Assembly: GCF_013404085.1 (NCBI RefSeq) | Contig: NZ_JABFHO010000001.1 | Location: forward strand, 2,243,001-2,307,000 | Origin: Winogradskyella helgolandensis | GTDB taxonomy: Bacteria; Bacteroidota; Bacteroidia; Flavobacteriales; Flavobacteriaceae | Direction: 5' to 3' | DNA: 64,000 nt | Part shown: one piece after another, positions 23,910 to 32,978 of the stretch | Position numbering within the stretch: position 1 is the first letter of the stretch | Layout: the number at the start of each line of letters is the position of its first letter | Notes under the pieces: model-generated | The model's database searches: none | Told to the model about the DNA's origin: nothing | Seen by the model: only the letters and a program-made list of their open reading frames with translations | Program-made: the position numbers and the translations under genes

Positions 23910-26384
23910 ATGAAAGATTATGACGATTTAGAAGACCAAGATTCACAAAATATAAGTTTTGATTTTAGAGGTTATCTTTTTAAAGTATTAAATCTATGGA
24001 AATTTGTGTTGATATGTATTGGAACTGCGATGTTAATTGCATACTTTATCAACGCAAGAAAGCAAAATGTTTACCGCTTAGATTCTTTAATTTCTATAGA
24101 AAACGATCAGAATCCATTTTTTACGGCTAATACTAGTATATCCTTTAATTGGGGAGGGACTTCTGGGAAAGTAGGTAAAGTAATGACTGCTATAAAAACA
24201 CGTACACACAATGAAATCGTTGTGGATTCCCTTCAATATTATATGGATTACCTAGAAGAAGGTAAATACCGAAAAATTGATATTTATAAAAGTGCGCCTT
24301 TTGAATTTATTATTGATAAATCTAAAGCTCAGGTATTGAACTATCCGGTTGGGATACGGTTTTTAAATGCTAATGAATTTGAGGTCTTTACAGCATTTGA
24401 AGGCAAAAGTGTTTCTACTCAAGCCTATGGAGATAAATCGAGATCTACAGTAGAGGTGCCAACAGGTGTCTTTACAGAAAAAATTAAAAGTGGAGAGGCT
24501 ATTGCCTTACCTTTTTTAAATGGTCAAATTATAGTAAAGCCTGGACGTAGCATTACGCCAGGAACAGAGTATTTTCTTCGGTTTAGTAATTTTGATGGCG
24601 TGGTTAATAGTTATAAGTCTAATATTATGATTACCCCGGTTGGGACTTCCGCTGGTTCTATTTTAAATTTACAGTTGGCTGGTCATAATAAAGCTAAAAT
24701 TGTTGATTATTTGAATGCTACTTCTGAAATTTTGAGTAAGACCGAGTTGAAGCGAAAAAATCTATACGCTACGAATACCATAAAATTTATTGATAGTAGC
24801 TTGGCTGCCGTAAATGTAAATCTTGAAGGTTTTACGGATGAGATGAATACGTTTAGAAGAGATAACAAGGTGTTTGATGTGAGCACAGAAATCTCTCAAA
24901 TTTCAGAGGAGCTGCGCCAGTTTGAATTGGAAAAGCAAAATGAAGAATCGAAACTTGATTACTTAAATAACCTTGAAGTTTATTTAAACACCAAAACTGA
25001 TTATATTAATATTGCAGCTCCTACGAGTGTTGGAATCGAAGAAGGAAACGTGCTTAGTGGTGTTTCCAAGATCGTTGCCTTAGCTGCTGAGCGTCAAAAT
25101 TTAGAGTATACGACTAAAGAGGGCTCAGGGCTTTTTAAAGAATTGGATCGCCGTATTGATTCTGAAAAAAATGTATTGCTTGAAACCATAGATGCTACCA
25201 AAGAGACGATTGGAGTGCGCATACGAACTTTGAATAGTAACATTGCAACATTAGAATCAAAATTGAGTGGCTTACCAGAGGATGAGCAACAGTTTTTGAG
25301 GATTCAACGAAAATTAGATCTCAGTCAGGAAGCTTATGATATTTATTTAGCAAAACGGAGTGAGGCTGCCATTGTAAAAGCGGCAAACATTTCGGATATC
25401 ACTATAGTTGACGAAGCTAAAGATATTGGAGGGGGTTTAATAGGGCCAAATAAAACCCTGAATTATATGATGGGCTTAATGTTAGGTTTCTTTCTTCCTA
25501 TGTTATTAATCTTTATTGTCTATCTATTAGATAGTACCATTCATGGCTCTGATGAGATTGCCCGATTGTCTAAAATTCCTATATTAGGTTTAGTCGGTAA
25601 GTACCGCTATAAGAATAACTTGGTAGCATTTGAAAAACCTAAGTCTGCCGTAGCGGAATCTTTTAGAGCCATACGTTCAAGTTTACAATTTATTTTTAAA
25701 AATCATAAAACTGAAGGCAGTGGTGCAAATACTTTAATGATAACCTCTTCTGTTAGTGGAGAAGGAAAAACATTTACGTCGATTAATATTGCCACCGTCT
25801 ACGCCCTTTCTGGAAAAAAGACTATTTTATTAGGGTTGGATTTACGTAAACCAAAAATCTTTGATGATTTTAATATAACTAATGAAAAAGGTATAGTTAA
25901 TTATCTTATAGGAGATGATTCCTTTGATAGTATTGTGACGCATACCCATATCGAGAATTTGGATGTCATTCCTTCTGGTCCAGTTCCTCCGAACCCTTCA
26001 GAGTTATTAATGAGTGATAAATTAAAAAAACTTATCGGTGAGCTTAAGAAGACCTATGATATCATTATATTAGATACTCCTCCTTTAGGTTTGGTTACTG
26101 ATGCCTTGGAATTAACACAATATGCCGATGCCACAATATTTATGGTCCGTTTGGACTATACCAAGAAAGGGATGCTTCAATTAGTAAATGCAAAGCATCG
26201 TGCAGGTGAGCTTAAAAACGTTAATTATGTCCTTAATTTCTATAGACATAAAAATAATAGTAATTATGGCTATGGCTACGGTTACGGCTATGGCTACGGT
26301 TATGGAGTTTATGGTAATACGTATCATGAGAAGGATAATCAATCTATTTTTAAGAAGGTAAAAGAGTTTTTGAAGCGAATCTAG
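23910..26384 (+). CDS. Wzc-like co-polymerase with tyrosine autokinase domain
   Basis: This 824-residue inner-membrane protein has TM1 at about 29-47, a large periplasmic part with coiled coil (about 270-490), TM2 at about 515-538, and a cytoplasmic BY-kinase. The kinase has Walker A SGEGKT (about 615-621), Walker A' LGLDLRKPKI and Walker B IIILDTPPLG. The tail holds a run of seven Tyr-Gly pairs (about 785-800), the tyrosine cluster that is autophosphorylated in this family, here as an unusually regular repeat. It controls chain length and export together with the Wza-like channel. The presence of this protein beside an ABC exporter is noted in the findings. Confidence 0.94.
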   Translation: MKDYDDLEDQDSQNISFDFRGYLFKVLNLWKFVLICIGTAMLIAYFINARKQNVYRLDSLISIENDQNPFFTANTSISFNWGGTSGKVGKVMTAIKTRTHNEIVVDSLQYYMDYLEEGKYRKIDIYKSAPFEFIIDKSKAQVLNYPVGIRFLNANEFEVFTAFEGKSVSTQAYGDKSRSTVEVPTGVFTEKIKSGEAIALPFLNGQIIVKPGRSITPGTEYFLRFSNFDGVVNSYKSNIMITPVGTSAGSILNLQLAGHNKAKIVDYLNATSEILSKTELKRKNLYATNTIKFIDSSLAAVNVNLEGFTDEMNTFRRDNKVFDVSTEISQISEELRQFELEKQNEESKLDYLNNLEVYLNTKTDYINIAAPTSVGIEEGNVLSGVSKIVALAAERQNLEYTTKEGSGLFKELDRRIDSEKNVLLETIDATKETIGVRIRTLNSNIATLESKLSGLPEDEQQFLRIQRKLDLSQEAYDIYLAKRSEAAIVKAANISDITIVDEAKDIGGGLIGPNKTLNYMMGLMLGFFLPMLLIFIVYLLDSTIHGSDEIARLSKIPILGLVGKYRYKNNLVAFEKPKSAVAESFRAIRSSLQFIFKNHKTEGSGANTLMITSSVSGEGKTFTSINIATVYALSGKKTILLGLDLRKPKIFDDFNITNEKGIVNYLIGDDSFDSIVTHTHIENLDVIPSGPVPPNPSELLMSDKLKKLIGELKKTYDIIILDTPPLGLVTDALELTQYADATIFMVRLDYTKKGMLQLVNAKHRAGELKNVNYVLNFYRHKNNSNYGYGYGYGYGYGYGVYGNTYHEKDNQSIFKKVKEFLKRI

Positions 26385-26501
26385 TTGTTGGCTTTTAGCC
26401 TTTATCTATTTGCTGTTGGCCGTTGGTTTTTTATGAAATTCAATTTGTCTTCTCTTGAAGTCAGGGATGGAGCTGTAGGATTTTAAATGTTTGTAAACTG
26501 A

Positions 26502-27098
26502 ATGCTTATGATTAGTAAAAGTCAGCTTTGGGTTAAGCGTATATTTGATGTTGTCATTGTTATACTATTTTTACCTTTATTTATCTTTCCTATTTTATTA
26601 TTTGTTCTCGTTGCTACTATAGATACTAAAAAATGGGGAGTCTATTCTCAGTTTCGGGTTGGTCAGCATGGAAAACTCTTCAAGATTTATAAAATTAGAA
26701 CTTTAGCTGATGGAGAACACCAATTAGGGCAAATGGACCACAGTGCATCTTCGATAGGTAAATTTTTTAGGCAAACGAAATTAAACGAGTTGCCTCAGCT
26801 CTATAATGTATTCATAGGTGATATGAGTTTTGTTGGTCCGCGACCTGATTTGCAGGGGTTTGCTGATGAATTAATTGGCAATGATCGCATTATTTTAGAG
26901 GTCAAACCAGGAATCACGGGTCCGGCAACCTTAAAATACCGACATGAAGAACGTGTTTTAGAACGTCAAAAGAACCCAAAACACTACAACAGAACGATTA
27001 TTTGGGTAGATAAAGTGAAAATCAATAAAAAGTATGTTCAGAATTACAGTTTTTACTTAGATTTGAGACTCATTTTAAAATCTATTTTAAATAAATGA
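26502..27098 (+). CDS. Initiating undecaprenyl-phosphate sugar-1-phosphate transferase
   Basis: This 198-residue monotopic enzyme is the short PglC/WcaJ-core type. It has one N-terminal membrane helix (about 14-38) ahead of the bacterial sugar transferase domain: KLFKIYKIRTL, a KLNELPQLYNVFIGDMSFVG core and GPRPDLQGF with the catalytic-type PRP turn, then KPGITGPATLKYRHEE. It moves a sugar-1-phosphate from a UDP-sugar onto undecaprenyl phosphate and so starts each repeat unit. The start could also be the ATG two codons later. The stop overlaps the next start (ATGA). Confidence 0.92.
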   Translation: MLMISKSQLWVKRIFDVVIVILFLPLFIFPILLFVLVATIDTKKWGVYSQFRVGQHGKLFKIYKIRTLADGEHQLGQMDHSASSIGKFFRQTKLNELPQLYNVFIGDMSFVGPRPDLQGFADELIGNDRIILEVKPGITGPATLKYRHEERVLERQKNPKHYNRTIIWVDKVKINKKYVQNYSFYLDLRLILKSILNK

Positions 27099-28390
27099 AT
27101 CATTCAGAAGATAAAATTGCCATTATAGGATTAGGTTATGTCGGTTTGCCTCTTGCCGTAGAATTTGCCAAACAATTCTTTGTTGTTGGTTTCGATATTA
27201 ATAAACAGCGTATCAGTGAATTAAATCGTGGGTTAGATAAAACATTAGAGGTTGAAAACGATCACTTAGTATCGGTTTTAACAACGAATCTAAATGCTAA
27301 TAAAGGTTTATATATTACAGACGATATTGAAGCCCTAGCTGTAACTAACTACTATATCATTACAGTGCCAACTCCAACAGATGCTTTAAACAAACCTGTA
27401 TTTACTCCTTTGATAAAGGCTAGTGAAACGGTAGGTAAGGTGTTAGCTAAAGATGATATTGTAGTTTATGAATCTACGGTATATCCTGGAGCAACAGAGG
27501 ATATCTGTATTCCTGTATTAGAGAAAACGTCTGGACTCGTTTATAATACAGATTTTTATGCCGGTTATTCACCAGAGCGAATTAACCCAGGTGATAAGGA
27601 GCATACAGTAACAAAAATATTAAAAGTTACTTCTGGTTCTACTCCAGAAATAGCTGTAAAAGTTGATAATCTTTATAAAAAGGTCATTGTTGCAGGTACG
27701 CATATGGCGCCTTCCATAAAAGTGGCTGAAGCCGCTAAAGTGATTGAAAATTCACAACGTGATATCAATATTGCCTTCGTTAATGAATTGTCAAAAATCT
27801 TTAGACTTTTGGAGATTGATACTAAAGCTGTTTTAGAAGCTGCAGGAACCAAATGGAATTTCTTAAACTTCTCACCAGGTTTAGTTGGAGGACATTGTAT
27901 TGGAGTTGATCCTTATTATTTGGCACAAAAAGCTATAGAGTCGGGTTATAATCCTGAGATCATTTTAGCAGGTCGTAAAATGAATGATAGTATGGGGAGT
28001 TATGTGGCTACCGAAACTGTGAAAATGATGATTAAAAAGGGAGCTACTATCAAAGGTTCTAAGGTTCTTGTTTTAGGTATCACGTTTAAAGAAAACTGTC
28101 CAGATATTAGAAATTCTAGAGTTATTGATATTATTGGAGAGTTAGAAACATACGACGTTAATGTTGATGTTTATGATCCTTGGGCTTCAGCAGAAGAAGT
28201 AAAGCACGAATATAAGTTGGATTTAATTAGCGATTTTGCGGAGTTAAGTTCTGATTACGAAGCGGTAATTTTAGCGGTTTCTCACAATGAATTCTTAACA
28301 TTAGATATTACGAAACTAAAATCACAAACGGGTGTTGTTTTCGATGTAAAATCATTACTTCCAATAGATACCATAGACGCAAGATTATAA
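27095..28390 (+). CDS. tviB: UDP-N-acetylhexosamine 6-dehydrogenase, TviB type
   Basis: This 431-residue enzyme oxidises C6 of UDP-GlcNAc or UDP-GalNAc to the uronic acid with two NAD+. The N-terminal Rossmann motif GLGYVGLPLAVEFAK (12-26), FYAGYSPERINPGDKEHT, the central KVIENSQRDINIAFVNEL and the catalytic Cys in LVGGHCIGVDPYYL (about residue 268) are all present. Wording and length follow TviB closely. It overlaps the sugar transferase gene by 4 nt and shares a base with the epimerase gene, so the three are translationally coupled. Confidence 0.93.
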   Translation: MNHSEDKIAIIGLGYVGLPLAVEFAKQFFVVGFDINKQRISELNRGLDKTLEVENDHLVSVLTTNLNANKGLYITDDIEALAVTNYYIITVPTPTDALNKPVFTPLIKASETVGKVLAKDDIVVYESTVYPGATEDICIPVLEKTSGLVYNTDFYAGYSPERINPGDKEHTVTKILKVTSGSTPEIAVKVDNLYKKVIVAGTHMAPSIKVAEAAKVIENSQRDINIAFVNELSKIFRLLEIDTKAVLEAAGTKWNFLNFSPGLVGGHCIGVDPYYLAQKAIESGYNPEIILAGRKMNDSMGSYVATETVKMMIKKGATIKGSKVLVLGITFKENCPDIRNSRVIDIIGELETYDVNVDVYDPWASAEEVKHEYKLDLISDFAELSSDYEAVILAVSHNEFLTLDITKLKSQTGVVFDVKSLLPIDTIDARL

Positions 28391-29370
28391 TGTACTCAAA
28401 TCCACACCACACTACAGACCTAACTAAATTAAGTTTTTTAATCACCGGAGGAGGAGGCTTCATAGGCTCTAATCTCACTGAATACTTATTAAAGTATAAC
28501 GCTAAAAAAGTACGCGTTTTAGATGATTTTTCGAATGGTCATCGCGAAAATTTAACTGAATTTATGGATCATCCTGCCTTCGAATTGATAGAAGGAGATA
28601 TTCGTAATTTAGAGACTTGTAAAAACGCTATGGAGGGCATAGATTATGTGTCTCACCAAGCGGCTTTAGGTTCTGTTCCTCGTTCTATTAATGATCCGGC
28701 AACGACGAATGAGGTAAATATTTCTGGGTTTTTAAATATGATGATTGCGTTGAAAGATAGCTCAACCGTAAAACGTATGGTCTATGCAGCGTCTAGCTCA
28801 ACTTATGGGGATAGTAAAGCATTACCTAAGGTGGAAGACACTATAGGGAAACCTTTATCTCCGTATGCCGTAACAAAATATGTCAACGAATTATATGCTG
28901 ATGTCTTTGGAACTACGTATGATACTGATGTTATTGGTTTACGCTATTTTAATGTCTTTGGTCCAAAACAAAGTCCAGATGGGGCTTATGCAGCGGTAAT
29001 TCCGTTATTTATGCAAGCGCTCAAGGATAGTGCCGCTCCGAAAATTAATGGAGATGGAGAGCAAACTAGAGATTTTACATTTATAGATAATGTCGTTCAG
29101 GCTAATGTAAAAGGTTTTTTTGCGTCTGCAGCCGCTAAAAACGAAGTGTTTAATGTGGCCTGTGGAGAACGTATTACCATCAATTATCTATGGGAATCCT
29201 TACGTATTGCAGCTGACTCTGATTTAAAAGCTATTTACGGGCCTAATAGACAAGGTGATGTTAGGGATTCTTTGGCAGATATTTCTAAAGCACAAAATCT
29301 TTTAGGGTATGAGCCAAAATATACGGTTAGAGAAGGGTTGAAGATTACTTGGGATTCGTTTGATTCTTAA
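28390..29370 (+). CDS. tviC: UDP-N-acetylhexosamine 4-epimerase, TviC/WbpP type
   Basis: This 326-residue short-chain dehydrogenase-type protein has NAD-binding TGGGGFIGSNLTEYLLK (19-35), the Ser/Thr site AASSSTYGDSKALP and catalytic YAVTK within SPYAVTKYVNELYADVFG. The LGSVPRS and YFNVFGPKQSPDGAYAAVIP stretches are typical of TviC/WbpP, which interconvert the GlcNAc and GalNAc forms. With the dehydrogenase before it, the expected product is UDP-GalNAcA. It ends the first transcription block; a 1.35-kb gene-free region follows. Confidence 0.93.
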   Translation: MYSNPHHTTDLTKLSFLITGGGGFIGSNLTEYLLKYNAKKVRVLDDFSNGHRENLTEFMDHPAFELIEGDIRNLETCKNAMEGIDYVSHQAALGSVPRSINDPATTNEVNISGFLNMMIALKDSSTVKRMVYAASSSTYGDSKALPKVEDTIGKPLSPYAVTKYVNELYADVFGTTYDTDVIGLRYFNVFGPKQSPDGAYAAVIPLFMQALKDSAAPKINGDGEQTRDFTFIDNVVQANVKGFFASAAAKNEVFNVACGERITINYLWESLRIAADSDLKAIYGPNRQGDVRDSLADISKAQNLLGYEPKYTVREGLKITWDSFDS

Positions 29371-29393
29371 TATACGCCTTGGTGCGTGTTGAA

Positions 29394-29725
29394 CACCCCT
29401 TTCTTCACCTCGTTCCTCGGGAATTCATTCCCCTCTTTTTTGAAAAAAAAGAGGGGAGCGGTATAAGGTTGTTCTATTTGACATGGATTTCGGGATTTTG
29501 CTTTTATGATTATTTAAACTTTTCTTTTAAAAGAAAACAAAGGGGAGTTGTTGTAGGTGGTTTGTTTTGTGATATTTGGTTTCTTTTAATATTCTTTTTT
29601 AATATTTTTAACCAACGAGTTTGTCGTTTATATAACTTATTTTGGTCTCCTATATGTGCTCTTCCCTTTAGTCAAAGAGAGGTGGCTGAACCGCCGTAGA
29701 AGGTTTAGACGGTGGGTTTGATATT
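29394..29725. repeat. Repeat unit A: inverted pair of dispersed hairpin elements
   Basis: The unit opens with a minus-oriented element (CACCCCTTTCTTCACCTCG, then a CCCCTCTTTTTT/AAAAAAAGAGGGG hairpin and GAGCGG) and closes near 29655-29725 with a plus-oriented one (CTTCCCTTTAGTCAAAGAGA, GGTGGCTGAACCGCC, GTTTAGACGGTGGGTTTGAT). The 180 bp between are AT-rich without a supported gene. The same arrangement, with the same internal words, recurs at 30236-30592. Confidence 0.75.
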
Positions 29726-29734
29726 TTATTTATG

Positions 29735-30097
29735 TCACTTAAAATGATCTTGTATTTCCCCTAAAACAGATGGAAGAGCATCAAAAACCATCTTGTTTTC
29801 AAAACGAATGACTTTGTAGCCTAAACTTTCTAAGTATAAGGTTCGTTTCTTGTCATACTCTTGTGCTTTTAGATTATTATGAACTTCTCCGTCTAATTCA
29901 ATGATTAGCTTTTCAGTAGCACAATAGAAATCAACTATATAATAACCAATGCTGTGTTGCCTTTATAATTTTCTGTTACTGAGTTGTCTCGATTTTAGAT
30001 GTTTCCATAACTGCGCTTCTGAAGGTGTTAAGTTGTTTCTTAATGCTCTTCTGTACTCTTGTAATTCTTTTTTGGTATGTATATTTTGTTTTAGCAC
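29735..30097 (-). pseudogene. Broken DUF559 (Vsr-like) endonuclease gene
   Basis: The minus frame from a GTG at 30097 to a TGA at 29735 reads as a DUF559 protein, broken once by an in-frame TAA at 29965-29963. Before it: KKELQEYRRALRNNLTPSEA and QLWKHLKSRQLSNRKL. After it: RQHSIGYYIVDFYCATEKLI, ELDGEVHNNLKAQEYDKKRT and ENKMVFDALPSVLGEIQDHF. Family members read KFRRQH where this has KL-stop-RQH. These single-domain proteins resemble very-short-patch repair nucleases, with the catalytic D and E in DFYC and IIELDGEVH. The normal ATG is not evident. It lies between two copies of a repeat unit. Confidence 0.85.
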
Positions 30098-30235
30098 GTA
30101 TTAAAAGTATGGAATATATTTGAGATTTGAACACGCTTTCTTCACCTCGTTCCTCGGTGAATTGGGATCTGATTTTTGAGTGTTTGTGCGGGTTGGGTTT
30201 TATGTTTGTAGGTTTATGTGTTTGTTGTGGTAGCC

Positions 30236-30592
30236 GGAACACCCCTTTCTTCACTTCGCCCCTTCACTAAAATAGTCCACAGGACTATTTCTATACGTTT
30301 GGTCGCCTCTTTGAAAAAAAGAGGGGAGCGGGATTAGGTTATGCTTTTTGACATTGGTTTGCTAGATTTTGCTTTTTAGATCATTTATGCTTATTTAAAA
30401 AAATAAAGGAGGAGAGTTGCGGTAGGCGGCTTGTAGTATGGTTCTCTGTTTCTTTTAAAATTCTTTTTTTATAGATGGAACTAGAAAGTTTGTCGTTTAC
30501 ACAATTTAATTTGGTATCCAATATGTGCTCCTCCCTTTAGTCAAAGGGAGGTGGCTGAACTGCCGTAGAAGGTTCAGACGGTGGGTTTGATT
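30236..30592. repeat. Repeat unit B: second copy of the inverted hairpin pair
   Basis: It has the same layout as unit A. It opens with ACACCCCTTTCTTCACTTCG and a CCTCTTTGAAAAAAAGAGG hairpin (about 30307-30325), contains shared words such as GTTTGTCGTTTA and ATATGTGCTC, and closes with CCTCCCTTTAGTCAAAGGGA, GGTGGCTGAACTGCC and GTTCAGACGGTGGGTTTGAT (30531-30592). A further partial copy of the opening part (TTCTTCACCTCGTTCCTCGG) is at about 30139-30158. Confidence 0.75.
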
Positions 30593-30720
30593 TTTGCCCT
30601 AAATCACAACACATTAAAAACTTATTTTATTCTACCCACCTTGTTTCAGTTTCTTAATGTAATTAGTATATTAGCCCAATTGAAAAAAAGGATGTTTTCC
30701 TTAATTACTTGTTATCAAAA

Positions 30721-31566
30721 ATGGCTTTAGAAACTCGAGTTTACCAGAAAGAAAGAACCATAAAATTTGGTGCGCTTTTAAAAGCGAGTTTGGCAGATAT
30801 GTACGGTTCTCGCTTTTTAGCTCGGCAATTGGCAGAGCGCGATATTAAAGCGATGTATCGTCAATCTTATTTGGGTATTGTATGGGCTTTTATTATGCCA
30901 TTAACCACTGCAGCTGTTTGGATATTCTTGAATAGTAGTGGTACTATTAAATTGTCCGATACTGGAATTCCGTATCCTGTGTATGCCTTTTCGGGTACCT
31001 TAATTTGGTCTATAATCGTGGCTTCAATTAATTCTCCGATGACGAGTACACAAGCGGCTAAGGGTATTTTGACTAAAATTAACTTTCCAAAAGAGGCCTT
31101 ATTGCTCTCTGGTATTTATAAATTGTTATTTGATACCTCTATTAAAATACTTATTCTAGTTGCATTTGTTCTTATTTATGGTGTGGGTTTGCAATGGAGT
31201 TTACTATTGTTTCCGGTAGCTATTTTGGGTGCTATTATTTTTGGAACCACTGTGGGCTTGTTTTTAACTCCTTTAGGGCTTTTGTATAAGGATATTGGAA
31301 AAATCATCACCTTTGCGATGCAGTTTTTAATGTATGTGACTCCTGTTGTTTATGCGATTCCTAAAACAGGGATTATGAAAACAATAATGACTTGGAACCC
31401 TATAACTCCGATTCTATTAACGGCTAGAGATTTGGTTGTAGGGTTTACACCAGCCTATCTCATTTACTTTTTGGTGGTATTGGCTGTTTGTATTCCGTTT
31501 TTGTTTTTAGGTTTGATTATTTATCGTATTTCAATTCCTATTATTGTGGAACGGTTGAGTGCGTAG
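30721..31566 (+). CDS. wzm: ABC-2 polysaccharide exporter permease (Wzm-like)
   Basis: This 281-residue membrane protein starts at the ATG at 30721; a TTG four codons earlier is possible but less likely. An amphipathic N-terminus (LADMYGSRFLARQLAERDIK) containing the family's RDIKAMYRQSYLGIVWAFI motif precedes six membrane segments between about residues 60 and 275. It pairs with the Wzt-like ATPase to move a lipid-linked polysaccharide across the inner membrane. A TATATTAG element at 30667-30674 may be part of its promoter. Confidence 0.92.
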   Translation: MALETRVYQKERTIKFGALLKASLADMYGSRFLARQLAERDIKAMYRQSYLGIVWAFIMPLTTAAVWIFLNSSGTIKLSDTGIPYPVYAFSGTLIWSIIVASINSPMTSTQAAKGILTKINFPKEALLLSGIYKLLFDTSIKILILVAFVLIYGVGLQWSLLLFPVAILGAIIFGTTVGLFLTPLGLLYKDIGKIITFAMQFLMYVTPVVYAIPKTGIMKTIMTWNPITPILLTARDLVVGFTPAYLIYFLVVLAVCIPFLFLGLIIYRISIPIIVERLSA

Positions 31567-31570
31567 TTTT

Positions 31571-31690
31571 TTAGTTAAGAGTTAAGAGTTAAGAGTAGGA
31601 AGTAGGCAGTAGGAAGAAAACCCTTCCGTCTTTGTTTTCTTTGAAGGAAAACAAATCCACCTTCCTTTAAAAATAAGGGAAGAGCTTGTT
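31571..31690. repeat. Low-complexity tract plus dispersed hairpin element
   Basis: AGTTAAGAGTTAAGAGTTAA (31574-31593) drifts into AGTAGGAAGTAGGCAGTAGG, followed by a minus-oriented hairpin element: CCCTTCCGTC, stem TTTGTTTTC (31631-31639)/GAAAACAAA (31647-31655), then CCACCTTCCTTT and AAGGGAAGAGCT. Confidence 0.75.
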
Positions 31691-31747
31691 GAAGTAAAAA
31701 AAAGTTTAGCTTTTAAAATAAAGTATATAGAAAGACCAATACATTAC

Positions 31748-32977
31748 ATGTCTGATAAAAATGAAATAGTAGCTGATGATGACGTCCTAGTAAAGGTAGA
31801 GGGGTTGAGCAAAAAGTTTTGTAAGGACCTTAAAACTAGCCTTTGGTATGGACTAAAAGATTTGGTGAGTGGAGTCTCTGGCTCTAGTGAAGACCGATTA
31901 TTGCGGCCTAAAGAGTTTTGGGCAGTTAAGGATATTAGTTTTGAGTTGCGACGCGGTGAATGTTTAGGCTTAATTGGTCATAATGGTGCTGGTAAAAGTA
32001 CCTTATTAAAAATACTAAATGGGCTTATTAACCCAGATGCTGGAAAAATAACCATTAAAGGCCGTGTTGGTGCGCTTATAGAATTGGGTGCTGGTTTTAA
32101 CCCTATTCTTAGTGGGCGCGAAAATATTTATAACAATGGTGCTATTTTAGGCTTTAGCCGTAAAGAGATTAAAAGTAAACTAGTTGACATCATTGCCTTT
32201 TCAGAGCTCGAAGAGTTTATAGACATGCCTGTACAACATTACAGTTCTGGTATGAAAGTGCGCTTAGGTTTTGCTGTCGCTGCACAAATGGAACCTGATG
32301 TTTTAATTATAGATGAGGTTTTGGCTGTAGGAGATCTAGGTTTTGTTCTTAAATGTTTTAAAACTATAGATACTATTTTACCTAACACAGCAATTATTTT
32401 TGTGAGTCATAGCATGCCCATGATATCTCGTATTTGTAGTCAAATTATTTTAATGGAACATGGCTGTGCTCAATTTCAAGGGGAAGATGTAGGGAAAGCT
32501 ATTGATTTGTATTATAGACGATTTGCTGATAATGAGAGTAATGTAGTTTTTACAGACCATTCTATTCAACTTGAAGAAGTAGAGTTGTTAAAGACTACGG
32601 GAGGTAGTGAGGAATTACCTCAATTAAATTGGGGGGATAATCTTCTAGTAAGCTTTAAGTTTAAAACAATCAACTATGATGAGATACCAACATTTAATAT
32701 TTCTATTTATGATAAAGAACAACGACCAGTAGCTTTATTGCAAGCAAATACTTTAGATACAGATATTAGTGAAAAAAATAACTTTATCAGTTTTATTATA
32801 GAGCATAAAAAATTACAATTGTCAAAAGGTATATATTCATTAAATATATCTGTGTCTAAAAAAAATAGTAGTGAGCCAATTTTAAGAGTGAATAGTATTT
32901 TGGTTTTTCAAATTATTCATAACGAAGAAATTTGGCCATCATTTTTACTAGAGACTAACTTTGTTAAGACAACCTGA
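31748..32977 (+). CDS. wzt: ABC polysaccharide exporter ATPase with substrate-binding tail (Wzt-like)
   Basis: This 409-residue protein has the ABC domain at about 10-255: Walker A LIGHNGAGKSTLLKIL, the family-specific RVGALIELGAGFNPILSGRE, signature YSSGMKVRLGFAVAAQ, Walker B VLIIDEVLAVGDLGF and the switch VSHSM. About 150 residues follow (from residue 260), a beta-rich Wzt_C-type domain that in relatives recognises a modification at the end of the polymer before export. That fits a locus rich in modifying enzymes. Confidence 0.93.
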   Translation: MSDKNEIVADDDVLVKVEGLSKKFCKDLKTSLWYGLKDLVSGVSGSSEDRLLRPKEFWAVKDISFELRRGECLGLIGHNGAGKSTLLKILNGLINPDAGKITIKGRVGALIELGAGFNPILSGRENIYNNGAILGFSRKEIKSKLVDIIAFSELEEFIDMPVQHYSSGMKVRLGFAVAAQMEPDVLIIDEVLAVGDLGFVLKCFKTIDTILPNTAIIFVSHSMPMISRICSQIILMEHGCAQFQGEDVGKAIDLYYRRFADNESNVVFTDHSIQLEEVELLKTTGGSEELPQLNWGDNLLVSFKFKTINYDEIPTFNISIYDKEQRPVALLQANTLDTDISEKNNFISFIIEHKKLQLSKGIYSLNISVSKKNSSEPILRVNSILVFQIIHNEEIWPSFLLETNFVKTT

Positions 32978-32978
32978 A

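Noticed and set aside
29379..29699. Open frame of 106 codons on the plus strand
   Set aside because: It translates repeat unit A, including its hairpins, and has no protein-like character.
29976..30254. Open frame of 92 codons on the minus strand
   Set aside because: It is a shifted frame over the DUF559 remnant and part of repeat unit B; the real homology is in another frame.
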